Source: Saccopteryx bilineata (Eukaryota > Chordata > Mammalia > Chiroptera > Emballonuridae). From it: 64,000 nucleotides of DNA. The stretch's first letter is position 1; the number at the start of each line of letters is the position of its first letter. Positions 11,938-23,373 of the stretch are shown in pieces. The stretch spans positions 28,922,875 through 28,986,874 of the forward strand of contig NC_089495.1 in NCBI RefSeq assembly GCF_036850765.1, written 5' to 3'. The notes under the pieces are model-generated. The model worked only from the letters and a program-made list of their open reading frames with translations, had not been told where the DNA came from and ran no database searches. Position numbers and translations under genes: made by a program.

Positions 11938-11945
<8 letters not shown>

Positions 11946-11998
<53 letters not shown>
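11946..11998. repeat. (AT)n microsatellite
   Basis: An uninterrupted AT dinucleotide run of about 26 units follows an A-run. Such a run can form a cruciform and is likely length-polymorphic. Confidence 0.95.
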
Positions 11999-12000
<2 letters not shown>

Positions 12001-13984
12001 TAAAACATCTCAGGATTATCCATCCTTTCAAGAATCATTTCCTCAGAAGTTGACAGGGGGCTGAGAGGGCCTAAGGTTTGCTCATTCTTTTTCATCAAGA
12101 CTCCTCAGGCTACATGATACCTGAGGCCAAGGGTCAGGGGCTGGAGGTAAGCACCCAGCCTTCTGAGAGCTCACCGTGGAGAGGACACAAAATGAGGGTG
12201 ATTGGAGTTGACAAGGAGTGACAGGAGCCAGTGGCAGCAGCGCCATGTGCCCTCTGCACCCAGAGTTGAGTGTCAGACTGGCTCAAGGGTGGGTGGAGGC
12301 AGAAGCGAGAGAATAAAACACGTGAGTGAGGCCCCGCGCGCTGGGCTGTCGAGTGATGGACCAGGTAGTTAGTCCCTTGGTCAGACTTGATTTGAGAGAA
12401 GTCAGAAGGGCTCTTTCCTCAAAACTGTCACGCTCAGTCATTGCTCCTGGAAACTTCTCCTTTACCAGAGGTCTCCTCTTACATGAAAATACCTCATGGG
12501 AAAGATAAACACATTAAGCATTCATTTATCAAGACCTTAGTTAAATAAATTAAAAAAAAAAATGAATACCTTTCCATTGAGATCTCAGGCACTCATTGCA
12601 GGGATAACACGTGGCACTTCGGACCTGACTGGAGTCATTCAGGGGAAGGAAAAGGCACTGACGGAAAACATGAGACGAGACCAGAAATAGATGTTCTGAC
12701 TTCTCAGTTTTCTAAACTAACATTGTTTAAAACCTGTGCCCCGGCTAGAAAATCAATCTTAATTGGAGGTTACGCAGAAGCCTTGTCCCGACCTCACGAG
12801 GATCAACGGCTCCCTCCTCCGCCCTCCGGAATATAAAGCGTGAGAACCACAGAGCTGGGGCATGGGCTCCCGAACGCCTACATTTTACAGGAGAGAAACT
12901 TAAATGTCAGAAAGGGAAAAGGGAATTCTAATTTCACCAAGCTGAGCAGAAAGCGGTCAAGTCTCCTTGGGCAAAATTCTCTCTGCGTTCTCTATACAAG
13001 CCCCTGCATCCAAGGCCTAAAGGTATCTATTTCCATCAGAAGCATTAATTAAACTATACTGTTGAGTGGCATGTGTCAAAATGAGTTTAAAAGATGTATT
13101 CATTCAACAAACATTGTTGAGTATCTGTTACCCTGACCTCTGGGACCTCACAGACAAAGCAGCCCGAACTGGGCAAAATCCTTGGAAGTTTAAACATAAA
13201 TAAAATCACAAAAGTTAAGGGGACAGGCCTTGACCTTGAGGAGTCATTTGATTGGACAGGCAGCCAAGGGGACTGTAGAGGACTTCAGTGGGCATGGCAG
13301 GGTGGGGGAGGGGGAGCCAGCCCTCTCCCCAGCAGACACGTGAAACAAGCCAGTATTGCTTTGCTAAGACCTCTCAGAAGGGGCCCGTTCCATCCTTATA
13401 TATTAAATTAAAAACGAAACACACAACTACTGGAGAACTGTGGGAGGCCAGGAGTCTAGGAAGCTGTTGAAGTTCACTGGAGTTGACAGAACATGAGCAT
13501 CACCAAAGAGAGACTTGGAGTGAGTGCTTCTGCAAGGACTGAATTCTGGCCCCGTGTCGTGCATGCTCAGTGGCTTGGAATTCTGGCTTTCCAGAACAGA
13601 GTATCTCCCTCTATGGATGGGCTTCCGAACGAAGGCACCCAGCAAGCAAGAGGGACGTGGGGGCTCCACATCAGCTTGGTGTCTCCGGAAGGTCCAGAAG
13701 AAGGTCCGCTTTTCGGCAAAGAAGGTGAATAAGAAAAAAGAATCAAGCCAAGGGTTAAGCAGCAGAGAAATAAGCGGCCACTGGAGGAGGAGCCAGGGGA
13801 GGCGTCCAAGAGAAGCAGGGGGATCCAGGAGAGTTTCCTATCCTGAAGCCAAGCAAACCACAGATGGTGCGGAAAAACCTCACTTAAGCCATTCATTTCA
13901 ACTCCTTCCCCACCAAACACTTTTAGCAGCTTTCCTAATGGTAGAAAATGATTGATTTGCATTTCATTCCTTTTTCAACAAAGA

Positions 13985-14125
13985 CAGCCGTGTTTTGGGA
14001 GAGCCATGAACTTGAGTCAGAAACCTTAGCGCTGAGTCCTGCTGTGACTCTATGTCAGAGCCCAGCTGTGTAACCTCGAGGAGGTAGCCTAACATCTGGG
14101 GGTCAAAACTTCCCCAACTAAAATC
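13985..14125 (+). repeat. MIR-like fossil
   Basis: The order is 'gagtcctgctgtgactctatg', 'cagctgtgtaacctcgaggaggtagcctaacatctgggggtc', matching MIR's 'tagctgtgtgaccttgggcaagtta..cct' core. Confidence 0.55.
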
Positions 14126-14734
14126 ACAGGTTGCTTGAGTTTTGATAATAGAATCAATATAAAAACATATGTAAAGTACTATATAAATAACGTAAATTTT
14201 GACAGTAATGTTTAAGTGAGAACCGAAGCATATGAACAAAGGCTGGTGACCATCGTCCTGAACACGGTAAGTTTCTCGTGCAAAACTTCCAGGGTTTATT
14301 TGCCACTCACTGCCAAAAACATCCCTTTGCTTGGGTTTACTGTAAAGGCTCTGCCTGTTTAGTGTATTCAATCCACTTTTAACCCTGGAAAGGCATGATG
14401 TCAAGGGTGAACACGGGTGCCACAGGTGGGAGGGCCATTAGAGAAGCAGAGATCTTGGCGTTGGAAGTTGACCTCCTCCTATCTCCCTCTCCCCAGATCT
14501 GTACCTGCTTTGAAAACCAGCTGCCCCACAACTACCAGAGGTGGTTGGAGACCAGGTTCGAAGTCCCTTTAAAAATCCCACCCCCAGGGCATTATCATTA
14601 TTTCCCTTGTCAGCTCCCTAAAATAATAATAACAATAAAGCCCCATTAAGAAGGCGTAGTTATTTGCCCTGGCTCCCAACTCCTTCTGTGAGACCCACAT
14701 TAACCTTTTTACCAAAACCAGACAAAGACATCAG

Positions 14735-16090
14735 AATAAAATGATAGGGCAATATTACTTATGAATATAGATACAAAAATACTAAAAAAAAAAAAAAAGA
14801 AATTCCAGCAATAAAGTAAAGATTCTACATCATGGTCAAATGGCATTTATCTCAGGAATACACAGTTGATTTAACATCTGAAAAATTTCCAATGCAATGC
14901 ACTGTATTAATGGAAGACTACATGATCATCACATCATAAAAGATATAGAAAAAGCATTTGACAAAATCTAATAGCATTTCATGATAAAGGCACTCAACAA
15001 ACTAGGACCAACAGGGAACTTCTCAACCTGATAAGAAACATCTACAAAAAAAAAAAAAAAAAAAAAAAAAGAAATAAAAAAGCCCCTCAGCTGATATCAT
15101 ATTTAATCTGAATGTTTCCCCTCTAAAAATAGAAACAAGGTAAGCTCTTACCACTTCTACTCAAACATTGTATGGAGCTCTCAGTCAGGCTTTTAGCAAT
15201 AAAATGAAATCCAAGTAATTCAGATTGGAAAAAAATAAAAGTAGTTCTAATAAAGATGATATGATCTTGTATATAGAATATCTTACAGAATTTAATGAAA
15301 AACTATTAGTACTAATAAACTCATCCAGATTACAGAAACAGGATCAATATATGAAAATCATTATATTTCTATATACTAACAGTAAATGATACGAAAACAA
15401 AATTGAGAAAACACTTTCATCTATAGTGCCAGCCAAAAGAATAAAATACATAGGTATGAATTTAACAGAACTTGAAGACTTGTACACTGATAACTACAAA
15501 ATATTTTTTAATAAATTAAAGATGTCCTACATAAATTGAAAGGCATCCCATATTCATGGATTGGAAGACTACTATTATGAAAATGGCATTATTTTCCAAA
15601 CTGATCTATAGTTTAACAAAATCTCTATGAAAATGTTAGCTTGCTTTTGTGCAGAAATTGGTAAGTTAAACCCAAATGTCCATCAACCGATGAATGGATT
15701 TTTAAAAAGTGACATAATCATACAATGAAGTATTATTTAGGAATAAAAAAAATGCTAATTCATTCTACAACATAACTGAACCTTGGCAATAATAAGCTAA
15801 GCTAGGAAAGTCAGTCACAGAAGACCTTGTATGACTCCACTTCTATGAAATACCAGAGTGGGCACGGCTGTAGAGACAGAAGTAAATTAGTTGGCCCCAG
15901 AAGGCCGGTATAGTGGGGAGGATAACGTGGGCAGTAAGTGCTAATGGGTTTTGGTTTTTTCTGGGGGATGATAAAAATGCTCTAAAATTGCGGTGATGGC
16001 TTTACAACTTCTAAATACATTCAAAATCATTAAGTACACTTTAAGTGGGTAAATTTTATATGTGAATTACATCCCAGTGAAGTTGTTATA
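14735..16090 (+). mobile_element. Old L1 (ORF2 3' half to 3' end), heavily mutated
   Basis: It runs in L1 order: 'catcatggtcaaatggcatttatctcaggaatac', 'gatatagaaaaagcatttgacaaaat' (the reverse transcriptase AF-D block in nucleotide form), 'tacataggtatgaatttaac', 'caaatgtccatcaaccgatgaatgg', and a 3' tail 'tgtgaattacatcccagtgaagttgttat'. Stops are frequent; nothing is translatable. A 26-nt A-run lies at 15,046-15,070. Confidence 0.75.
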
Positions 16091-16095
16091 AAATA

Positions 16096-16196
16096 CAGGC
16101 TGGGGCAAAATTAGGTTTAGAGTTGTGAGTACACAAAATAGAGTTTATTTTTGTATTATTATTTATTAAGTATTGTATTATTTTCCATACAAACAA
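16096..16196 (+). mobile_element. Truncated mariner-type MITE
   Basis: It opens next to a TA dinucleotide (16,094-16,095) with CAGGCTGGGGCAAAATTAGG. An AT-rich core including 'ttgtattattatttattaag' and 'attgtattattttccatac' follows. This is the layout of small mariner MITEs whose other end should be the inverted CCTA...GCCCCA...CTGTA. That right end is missing, so the copy is truncated. Identification is from recognition of the left end. Confidence 0.6.
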
Positions 16197-17040
16197 GGCA
16201 CGACCGTAGGTAAGGTGACGTGGATGTGAGGGGTGACTGGGGAGAGGCCAGACAGGGGACACACGGGTGCAGGAGAATGGTAATGAAGGCCCAACCTGGA
16301 GGGGGGTCGTCCGGAGAGCAAGAAGATGGGGCCCCCCAAGGCAGCTGCGTGCTGGGTGATGAGAGAGGAGGAGCACAGAACAGTGAGTTCCAAATTGTCT
16401 TACAGTTTCCTTCACTCAGGCAGATGTCTTTTTCAAGAATCATTCTTCAGAATGAATGATCCATTTATAAAGTAGATAATTAATCCCCAAGCTAGTCTCT
16501 TTTTAACCAATCAGGGTTGCTTAAAGAAGGTCTTATTGCAGTTAGGAGAGTGCAGCACTTTCTCCGTCTCTGAAGTAGGACATCGGAGCACTGAGTGGTG
16601 AATTCTTTCAGCTGCCATAGGACAAACAGGTCGTGCACGAGGGGGGCACCTGCCGACAGCAGACACTCTGGTTCCAAAGCCATAGGTTATTGTATCTGAG
16701 GTGTGTGTGCACACTCTGGAAACAGATGTCATAGAAAGTCAGGTTGGGACTGGCCTGTTTCCTTTGGGACACCAGCAGTAAGAATCACAGAAAAAGTGAA
16801 CAGGCATGCCTCAGAGAACCCTATAACAGAAATGGACCTATGGGATCATCAGCTTCAACCCCTCACTTTACATTTAAAGAACTCAACCCAGAGAGGTAAG
16901 TGACTTGTCCAAGGTCACTCAGCCAGATGGTGGCAGATCTGGAATGATCAGCCTGGCTTCTCTCCGTGATGGTGCAGGGTCCCTGGGCAGGCAAGGCTGT
17001 CACTAACAGGCACGTGAGCGTGTTCTCACCTGCCCTGGCA
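16197..17040. other. Unique non-coding DNA with MIR fossil
   Basis: A G-rich 16,200-16,385 stretch of unknown origin is followed by unique DNA. At 16,850-16,955, 'cctcactttacatttaaag...gagaggtaagtgacttgtccaaggtcac' is a minus-strand MIR. No gene is recognised. Confidence 0.5.
16850..16955 (-). repeat. MIR fossil
   Basis: 'cagagaggtaagtgacttgtccaaggtcactcagccagatggtggcag' is the reverse complement of the conserved MIR core and its 3' flank; it is unusually well preserved for this family. Confidence 0.7.
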
Positions 17041-17049
17041 TGCCTCACA

Positions 17050-17225
17050 CTCAGATCAGGAAACCTTCTGCTGCAACCCTGATGAGGAAATTAAATTAGC
17101 TACTAATTGGTTAATTGGAAGCAAACTCTGTAAGACAGTAAGGAACAAATTAAGTTGGAGCGAGACACTCACATTTGTTAGAGCTGATTATCTTCATTAT
17201 CACCTCCATGGCTCACCAGCGATGC
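17050..17225. promoter_or_regulatory. Candidate conserved regulatory element (unproven)
   Basis: A repeat-free stretch with a cluster of homeodomain cores: AAATTAAATTAGC, CTAATTGGTTAATTGG, CAAATTAAG and GCTGATTATC within about 120 bp. Motif clustering is seen; enhancer role is inference. Confidence 0.3.
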
Positions 17226-18235
17226 TGTGCACCTCTCCGCCAGGAAAGCTCTTAGAAGGATCCTATGACCTTTTGGCTGACAGACAAATTGTTCCTTTCT
17301 CTTCCTTTTTCCATCCCACTTCCACCACCTTCTTTATTCAGTTCCTATCATCCAGCGTTTCCCACGCGGCACACTTCAGAACGCTAGTGTTGGTAGCATG
17401 CTGATAAATGTTTAATGACTGGCTCTCTGGGATATAGAGCCCTGACTTGTAGCATTTAGCAATTCCTGTGATGTAAATATTCTCACGATGGGCCAATTTT
17501 AAGATACCAGTGTAACATCTCCCAGCTTACAAAATTTCCAAAAATTTCACAATTGGTTCTTGCAAGCTGGTACAAGGTGATTCCAACACAACACTTACGG
17601 TGTTTTCAGAGGTTAATAGGTCCTAGGAAGGGCCCCATGTTCAATAGGAAATCCTGCATATTATATAGACTCTTAAGAAGTTCTGTAGAAAAGAAATATA
17701 TTTAGTTTAACTTAGTGCTTTCCAAACACATTTGACCAGAGAGCTTCCGCTTTATAAAGTATATATTATACCTCCTGCAATGCTAAAGAGCCATTGACTT
17801 GGAACACTGTCCTGATCGTGGTGTTAGTGTGAAATTTCTGGGTGCAAGCACCATGCTCGGTCCTTCAGACAAGACATGTAAGACACGGAGCTTGCCCTTC
17901 AGGTAACCAAACCAAGGTAGCAAATCTCAAGTATTAGGTGATTAGTACTGACCATGAGTGCGGTAAGACTTCAGAAAACAAACTCCATCATCAGGCTCGA
18001 ACCCAAACAAAGGGTGTGGGTCAGCCAGAAAAAGAGTTTTTGAGACAGGAGGACTCCTTTAGAAAAGGGGAAGAGACGCAAATGCATATCCTATGCGGAG
18101 AGATAATAAGGAGACCAGGATGACCGGAATTGAGGGATATGGCCCAAGAGTGGAGCAGAAGATGAAGCAGGAAACAGGGGTGGAGGTCTGCTTGGGAAAG
18201 AAGGCTAACAGATCAGGAGGACCCGCGGTATTGGG
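17226..18235. other. Unique non-coding DNA
   Basis: No gene, RNA or recognised repeat. Short open frames on both strands appear random. Confidence 0.4.
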
Positions 18236-18237
18236 CC

Positions 18238-18290
18238 ATGGCAGGGCGGGGCAGGGCGGGGCAGGGCAGGGCAGGGCGGTGAAGCAGAGG
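18238..18290 (+). repeat. G-rich short tandem repeat (GGGGCAGGGC-like)
   Basis: Five-plus units of GGGCAGGGC/GGGGCAGGGC in tandem, 'gggcaggg' runs with triplet or quadruplet guanines. The pattern is compatible with G-quadruplex formation on the plus strand. No promoter context is visible. Confidence 0.8.
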
Positions 18291-21225
18291 GCGTGTATTT
18301 TTTGGACAACATAATTTTCCGAGTTCTTACATTCACTCCATGTCTTCTTATTTACCAGGTGCAAAGGCGTATCTTGACACAGGGCTTGAAGAATGTCAGA
18401 GAAGCCTTCCTAGCTCTGTCAGTGTGGCCGGGGCGAGTCTATCTTCTCACAAGGGTGGTATCAGCATGAGGTATTTTTCTTCTACCAGCCGTGTGAACAG
18501 GGCAGTTGTGCTTGAATGCACGTGGGATCACCGCCGTCCTCATGGGTTTCTGTTCATCCATCCATGAGAGTTTGTAGCTGGGGTGGAATGTTGAACACAC
18601 ATTTATTGGCTTTTCTTTGTGTTCATTGCTACTAAGTAGTGGAATGTTTCTTTAAGTTTTTAATAGGTGCTCCAGGAAATAGGAGGCTCAGCAAGATGCC
18701 ACGGTCAAGATTAATGTTTATGGTTCCAAAATCACCAATCTACTGCTTGGCTCCCAGCCACATGTCTATCACAGTGTCTTCTGGGCTTTGAGTGGAATAT
18801 GCCAAGCGTGTACTTACTAGGGTGTCTTTTGATCTCTAACCTCAGCGTTATCCCCAGCAAGTCCCAGATAAGCTGTGACAGAACCGCCTGCTCCTCGGCA
18901 CGTTTTCCACCCACATCAGACAACCTGAACCCACATTGCTCACATTTCCCATGTGCCCCCTTTTTAAAGAAAGATGCAAATAAGTGGTAACAGCTTAAAG
19001 TCGTACCTCTCCAGAGTTATTTGTATCTTTGCATCTTGGGGAAACATAATTTAAAGCTAAAGGATTCCAACACTACTTTGGGAATTTCAGGCAGCCCAGA
19101 GGATACGAGCAGTAGTAATTCTAGAGCAATAGTTTCAGATCAGTGACCCTGAGCACCGCAGAAATGGCTGCCTGGCCCGTCTATGTGACAATGTGGCCTT
19201 GATCTCTGTTTTCCAGGGCCTGCCATTAACCCATCAGGCTCCAGACACCCCTGCTTGTGCTTCAGGACAAAAAAGAGTGCGAGGCCTAGGCATCTAAGTA
19301 GAAGGATGATACAGAAAGCAGCATCCAGGCCCAGGACAAGAAAGAAGGCAAATATTATGAGTTTGAGCAGCAAACCCGAGTTCTAATATTAGCTCCATTA
19401 CTTTCAGCTGCCTAACCTCGGGAAAGATACATGACCTGAGTTCAGCTCCTAATCTTTGAAACAGGACTGATACCATTCACCTAGTAAGACGATTGGGAGA
19501 ATAGATAGTGCCCACACATGGTGGTGACAGGTGACTTCTTGTGATGGTGACAGTCATGAAGGAAGCACTCAAGCCCCCACCCTTGCTAAGAAACACAAAC
19601 ACACCAGAGCTGGACTTTCTAAACCCCAGAATCTTCCTCATAGATGATCCCCGTTTCAGGCTAATATTTCTCACTGCAACACACCCAAGCTGCCAGCCCA
19701 AGTGATATAACCCTGCAAGACACCAAGACGTAGGTGAGGGCAATGCTCCTCTCTGGAGGATGCTAGACCAGTGGTCGATTGGTCCTGACAGCAGGTGTGG
19801 GGGAGACATTTTTTGCCAACCATCCAATATCCATGGTCCTCTGGTAATTCAAATTACTTTCCAAATGTCACTGCATCTGTCTCAGTCTGACAGCTCTTCA
19901 AACTGGGGGCCTTTCTCTGAGCCTGAGGACCTGGACATATTCCTGAAGGGGCTTTTGATCTTCATTTCTTTCCAGGTGGGAGGGTCCTTTGTCAGACAAA
20001 GTCCAGGCTCATGAAACCTCCAGACAAAGAACTCTAGTGACAGGGAGTCTGGCAGGTGAAGGCAATAACACATGCAACGCAGGGACCCGGCTAGTTGGAT
20101 AAGACACATGACATTCCTGAAAAAGAACAGTCAGGGGAAAATACTTAGACTGTTCTTCAAACCCGCTACAGCATCACCCCCACTTATCTTGAAGTCTGAC
20201 ATTTAGTAACTTCCAATGTGTGCAAGCAGAGAAAGCCCGGACACCTAAAATAACTCTTGCAGAGTCTCACACCAAATTCATGGACTACATTCCTCAGAAG
20301 AAGGACCAAGGCACTCATTCAAAACCTTTTCACTCTTGTTTAACATTAAAGTCTAACAATCTCAGATATTTGGTTTCCCAGTTTCTGCAAATTGGGTGTA
20401 GCCTGTATCAGATGTGCTAAGAAAGGGCGATGCGTTAGAAACGGCTCAAGAACAGCAATGAGGATTGACAGCTGACGGCCTGGTGGCAGAGAAGACGGAC
20501 AAAGCTGAGAGTGACTAGAGGAGTGGGTGCTGGGCGGTCCCAGACACCAGGCAGGGTCGTCAAGGAAGGGTTAAACTCTCTGTGTTTCTGAAAGGGGAAG
20601 GAGGCGTATCATACATTTTAGCAAGCCTCCCATGCAGAATACCTAAAGTAAATGAAATTTGGGGTCTAGAAAGAACAAGCTTGGGAATTCAGGAAAACTC
20701 ACTGAAGTGGAACGCTGTCCACCCCTGACAGCGCAAGATAAATGAGGCGGCTGGACCTGCAAAGGCTGCTGCGAGCGGGCTGAGGAAGGCACACAGACCC
20801 GTAACCTTCCCAGAAGCTCATCGCGTTCTGAGATCTCCCCAACAGCAGCCTGGCCCAGGCCTCGCTGGAGGAACGGCCGTGTGCCCGTTGCAGTGTGGAG
20901 CAGAGGCCCTCTCCTCACTGCCTCCCTGGGGTACAGAGCTGTGTCCGGCCTCTAGGGAATGAGTGTCACAGCGAGGTCTGGGAGACACATGGTTCTGCCT
21001 CTCCTTGCTTTCTTCTCTGCTGTCCCTTCCTCATTCCCCCTCCCTCTTCACAGGGCACCAAAGCCAGGGTGTGGCTGTAGCAGACAGCTACAGACTTCTG
21101 ACAGGCCTTCAGCTTTCACTTTTACGGCTGAAACCAAAGCTCTACTAGCACGCAATGTGCCCCACTCCACCGTGTACTCACAGGCTTCAGAAGACTCCAG
21201 CAGCCTGGGGCCCTCCCACCTCCAT
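18291..21225. other. Unique non-coding DNA
   Basis: No gene recognised. A MIR fossil is at 19,350-19,475 and the rest is unassigned. GC rises near 20,700-21,000 without reaching a CpG island. Open frames there (up to 122 codons) lack any recognisable domain. Confidence 0.4.
19350..19475 (+). repeat. MIR-like fossil
   Basis: 'gttctaatattagctccattactttcagctgcctaacctcgggaaagatacatgacctgagttcagctcctaatctttgaaacagg' follows MIR's gene-like 'tcctggctctgccacttac...accttgggcaag...cctcagtt..ctcatctgtaaaatgg' order with heavy divergence. Confidence 0.55.
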
Positions 21226-21227
21226 GC

Positions 21228-21336
21228 CCCTGACACCCAAGAACCAGCTCCAATTCATCTGGGGTGGCCCTGGCATTGGTATTTTTCAAAAGCCCCCCTC
21301 ATGATCCAAATATGCAGCCAGGGCTAAGAATCACTG
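21228..21336. mobile_element. MER5A-like hAT fossil (one half)
   Basis: 'catctggggtggccctggcattggtatttttcaaaagc' to 'atatgcagccagggctaagaatcactg' matches the right half of a MER5A element including its inverted-repeat end. The left half is missing. Confidence 0.7.
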
Positions 21337-21411
21337 ACTGACTCAGAGCAAAATCAGGATAGATGCCATCTGGAGCCATGGTGAACCAGCCAGGGGATCC
21401 AGTCACAGCGA

Positions 21412-21691
21412 ACAAGCCACAGCTAACAAGCCACTGTGAGCCAGCCACGGTGAGCCAGCCACAGCAAGCCAGCCACGGCGAGCCAGCCACTGTGAGCCAG
21501 CCACGGCGAACAAGCCATGGCGAAGAAGCCACGGCGAGCCAGCCACTGTGAGCCAGCCACGGCGAGCCAGCCATGGCGAAGAAGCCACAGTGAGCCAGCC
21601 ATGGCGAACAAGCCACGGTGAGCCAGCCACAGCAAGCCAGCCATGGTGGGCCAGCCACGGCAAACAAGCCACTGTGAGCCAGCTACTGCGA
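21412..21691. repeat. 14-bp minisatellite, 20 units
   Basis: Twenty uninterrupted 14-bp units of the form gccagccacggcga tile this interval exactly. Two unit starts alternate with the common one (acaagcc and agaagcc), and the middle position varies (cac/cat/act). Because the unit contains no stop in any frame and 14 is not a multiple of three, several long open frames run through it on both strands, giving Trp-rich repeats on the minus strand. These are by-products of the repeat, not evidence of a gene. Confidence 0.95.
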
Positions 21692-23020
21692 GGCCACCAC
21701 TGCAGTTGAGGCTGACTTTGCTGAGCTAAATAAATCCCAATGACTGCTTTTAATATTCAAAATACTGAGAAGAAGAGAATAAAACAGGAAAGGAACATGC
21801 TGTCAGAGCCAAAGGGACTCATGGGGCATTGGGAACAGAAATAAACTTAGAGGGAAACAGAAGACTTTGGGGAATTTACCGGGGGAGGCTTGGGGTCATT
21901 CACCAAGCATCTCTTAAGAGCAGCCCAGGTGGTAAGCCCAGGCAAGCACGAGCAGGCAGGTAAGGCTTCGCAGACACCATTAGATAGTGGAGGAACCACT
22001 GAGGTTGATATTGCTGCTGCAAATTCACTGGGGATCTGGCTGGAAACAGCCAGACCCTTGGTGGGCCTGCTGCCCCTGCTGTGCTGGTGAAGAAGAGAGC
22101 GCGAGCCGCCCCTATGAGGCTTTCCCTTCAGCATTACCTGGGCCAGGTTCACCTGCTGGCCCTCCAATGCGTGAAAGGAGCCGAGGGGCTCTCAGCGGCT
22201 CCCTGTCCTGGTAGTGGCTGACTAGACAGATGGAGGCCAATCTACAAGCCTGGCCTGGCCAGAACCATTTGCTTCTTACTTGACAGGGACTTTGGGGGCA
22301 AAAAGCTACTCTTTCCACTCATCTATCAAAAATATCAAAAAGCTGTGTTTGCATTCCGGCCGTTACTGAAGATCTTTGGGTTCAACTCAGCTGTCCCTGC
22401 CTGTGGGTAAAAGTCTGGGATGCTGTCTCTTAGCCCCATCTGTGTCCTGGTTTCCTGACACCCACACCTGGGACCAACAAATGATGTAAAGGTAGCTTAG
22501 GGGGGAAAAGAAACACATTTATTTTCCACAAAACAAAATACATTTAAAATAAGAAAATTGAGGCAAAAAGATAAAATGAATAGCAAATAAAATTAGAATC
22601 AAAACACAGACACAGTTGGAATTGAACACACTGGTGAGAGATGAACCACTCATTTGGCTCTGAGCTCTCTGGTCCCTAACACAAAAGAAAACAGGATCCT
22701 TTTTCCAATTCAGAGTTCATAACATAAAATCAAAACACTCGTTTGAGATAAACATAACGGTTCCTGGAACTGAAACCAGACAGAAATGCCTCCCTGAGAG
22801 CCACATGGAAAGGCCTTGTGATTTAGTGAATAACATCCTCAAAGCAGCCTTTGTGTAAACATGGCAAGGAGTTTCACAGGTCTGTTTTTAAAAACATCTC
22901 TCAGTGTAAGCTGATGTCATAATGCTGAATTGTTATTCAATTTAAAAAAAAATCTGTAAGAGATTGGTATAAATGTTGTATCAAAGTCTAGCTTCATTAA
23001 AACATATTTTCAACAAACTA
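21692..23020. other. Unique non-coding DNA
   Basis: Nothing assignable. AT-rich 22,500-22,780 might be an old retroposon tail ('aacacatttattttccacaaaac'). No gene is recognised. Confidence 0.4.
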
Positions 23021-23373
23021 GCCTGACCAAGTGGTGGTGCAGTGGCTAGAGCATGGATCTGGGATGCTGAGGACCCAGGTTCAAAACCTAGAGGTCTCCA
23101 GCTTGAGCGTGGGAACATAGACATGACCCTCTGGTCCCTGGCTTGAGCCCAAAGCTCGCTGGCTAGAAACCCAAGCTCACTGGCTTGAGCAAGGGGTCAT
23201 TGGCTTGGCCGAAGTCCCCCAGTCAAGGCACATATGAGAAAACAATCAATGAAAAACTAAGGTGCTGCAACTACAGGTTGATGTTTTGATGTTTCTCTCT
23301 CTCCCTTCCTGTCTTTCTCTCTCTCTCTCTCCCCCCCCCAAATATAAATAAATGAATGAATAAATAAATAAAT
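23021..23373 (+). repeat. tRNA-derived SINE, CTGACCAGGTGGTGGCGCAG type
   Basis: It begins GCCTGACCAAGTGGTGGTGC, has a 'ggttcaaaacc' B-box equivalent and the repeated 'ggctTGAGCxxxxGGTC' internal segments, then 'cacatatgagaaaacaatcaatgaa', a CT-rich tract and an (AAAT)n tail. It is moderately diverged. A clean target duplication is not seen. Confidence 0.9.

Larger units (their letters stand above)
11591..14730. other. Unique non-coding DNA with (AT)n microsatellite
   Basis: No gene is recognised. It contains a pure AT microsatellite at 11,946-11,998, an L2-like 'attcattcaacaaacattgttgagtatctgttac' at about 13,096 and a MIR fossil near 14,000. The stretch 11,660-11,930 is repeat-free and could be conserved, but this is a guess from composition. 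Open frames of 131-146 codons at 13.5-14.4 kb overlap on both strands and show no domain. Confidence 0.45.

Noticed and set aside
21299..21672. Trp-rich repeat protein on the minus strand
   Set aside because: It follows from a 14-bp minisatellite open in several frames; no gene structure or codon signature supports it.
21412..21691. CRISPR-like array
   Set aside because: Units are 14-bp head-to-tail with no spacers, in a mammalian sequence.
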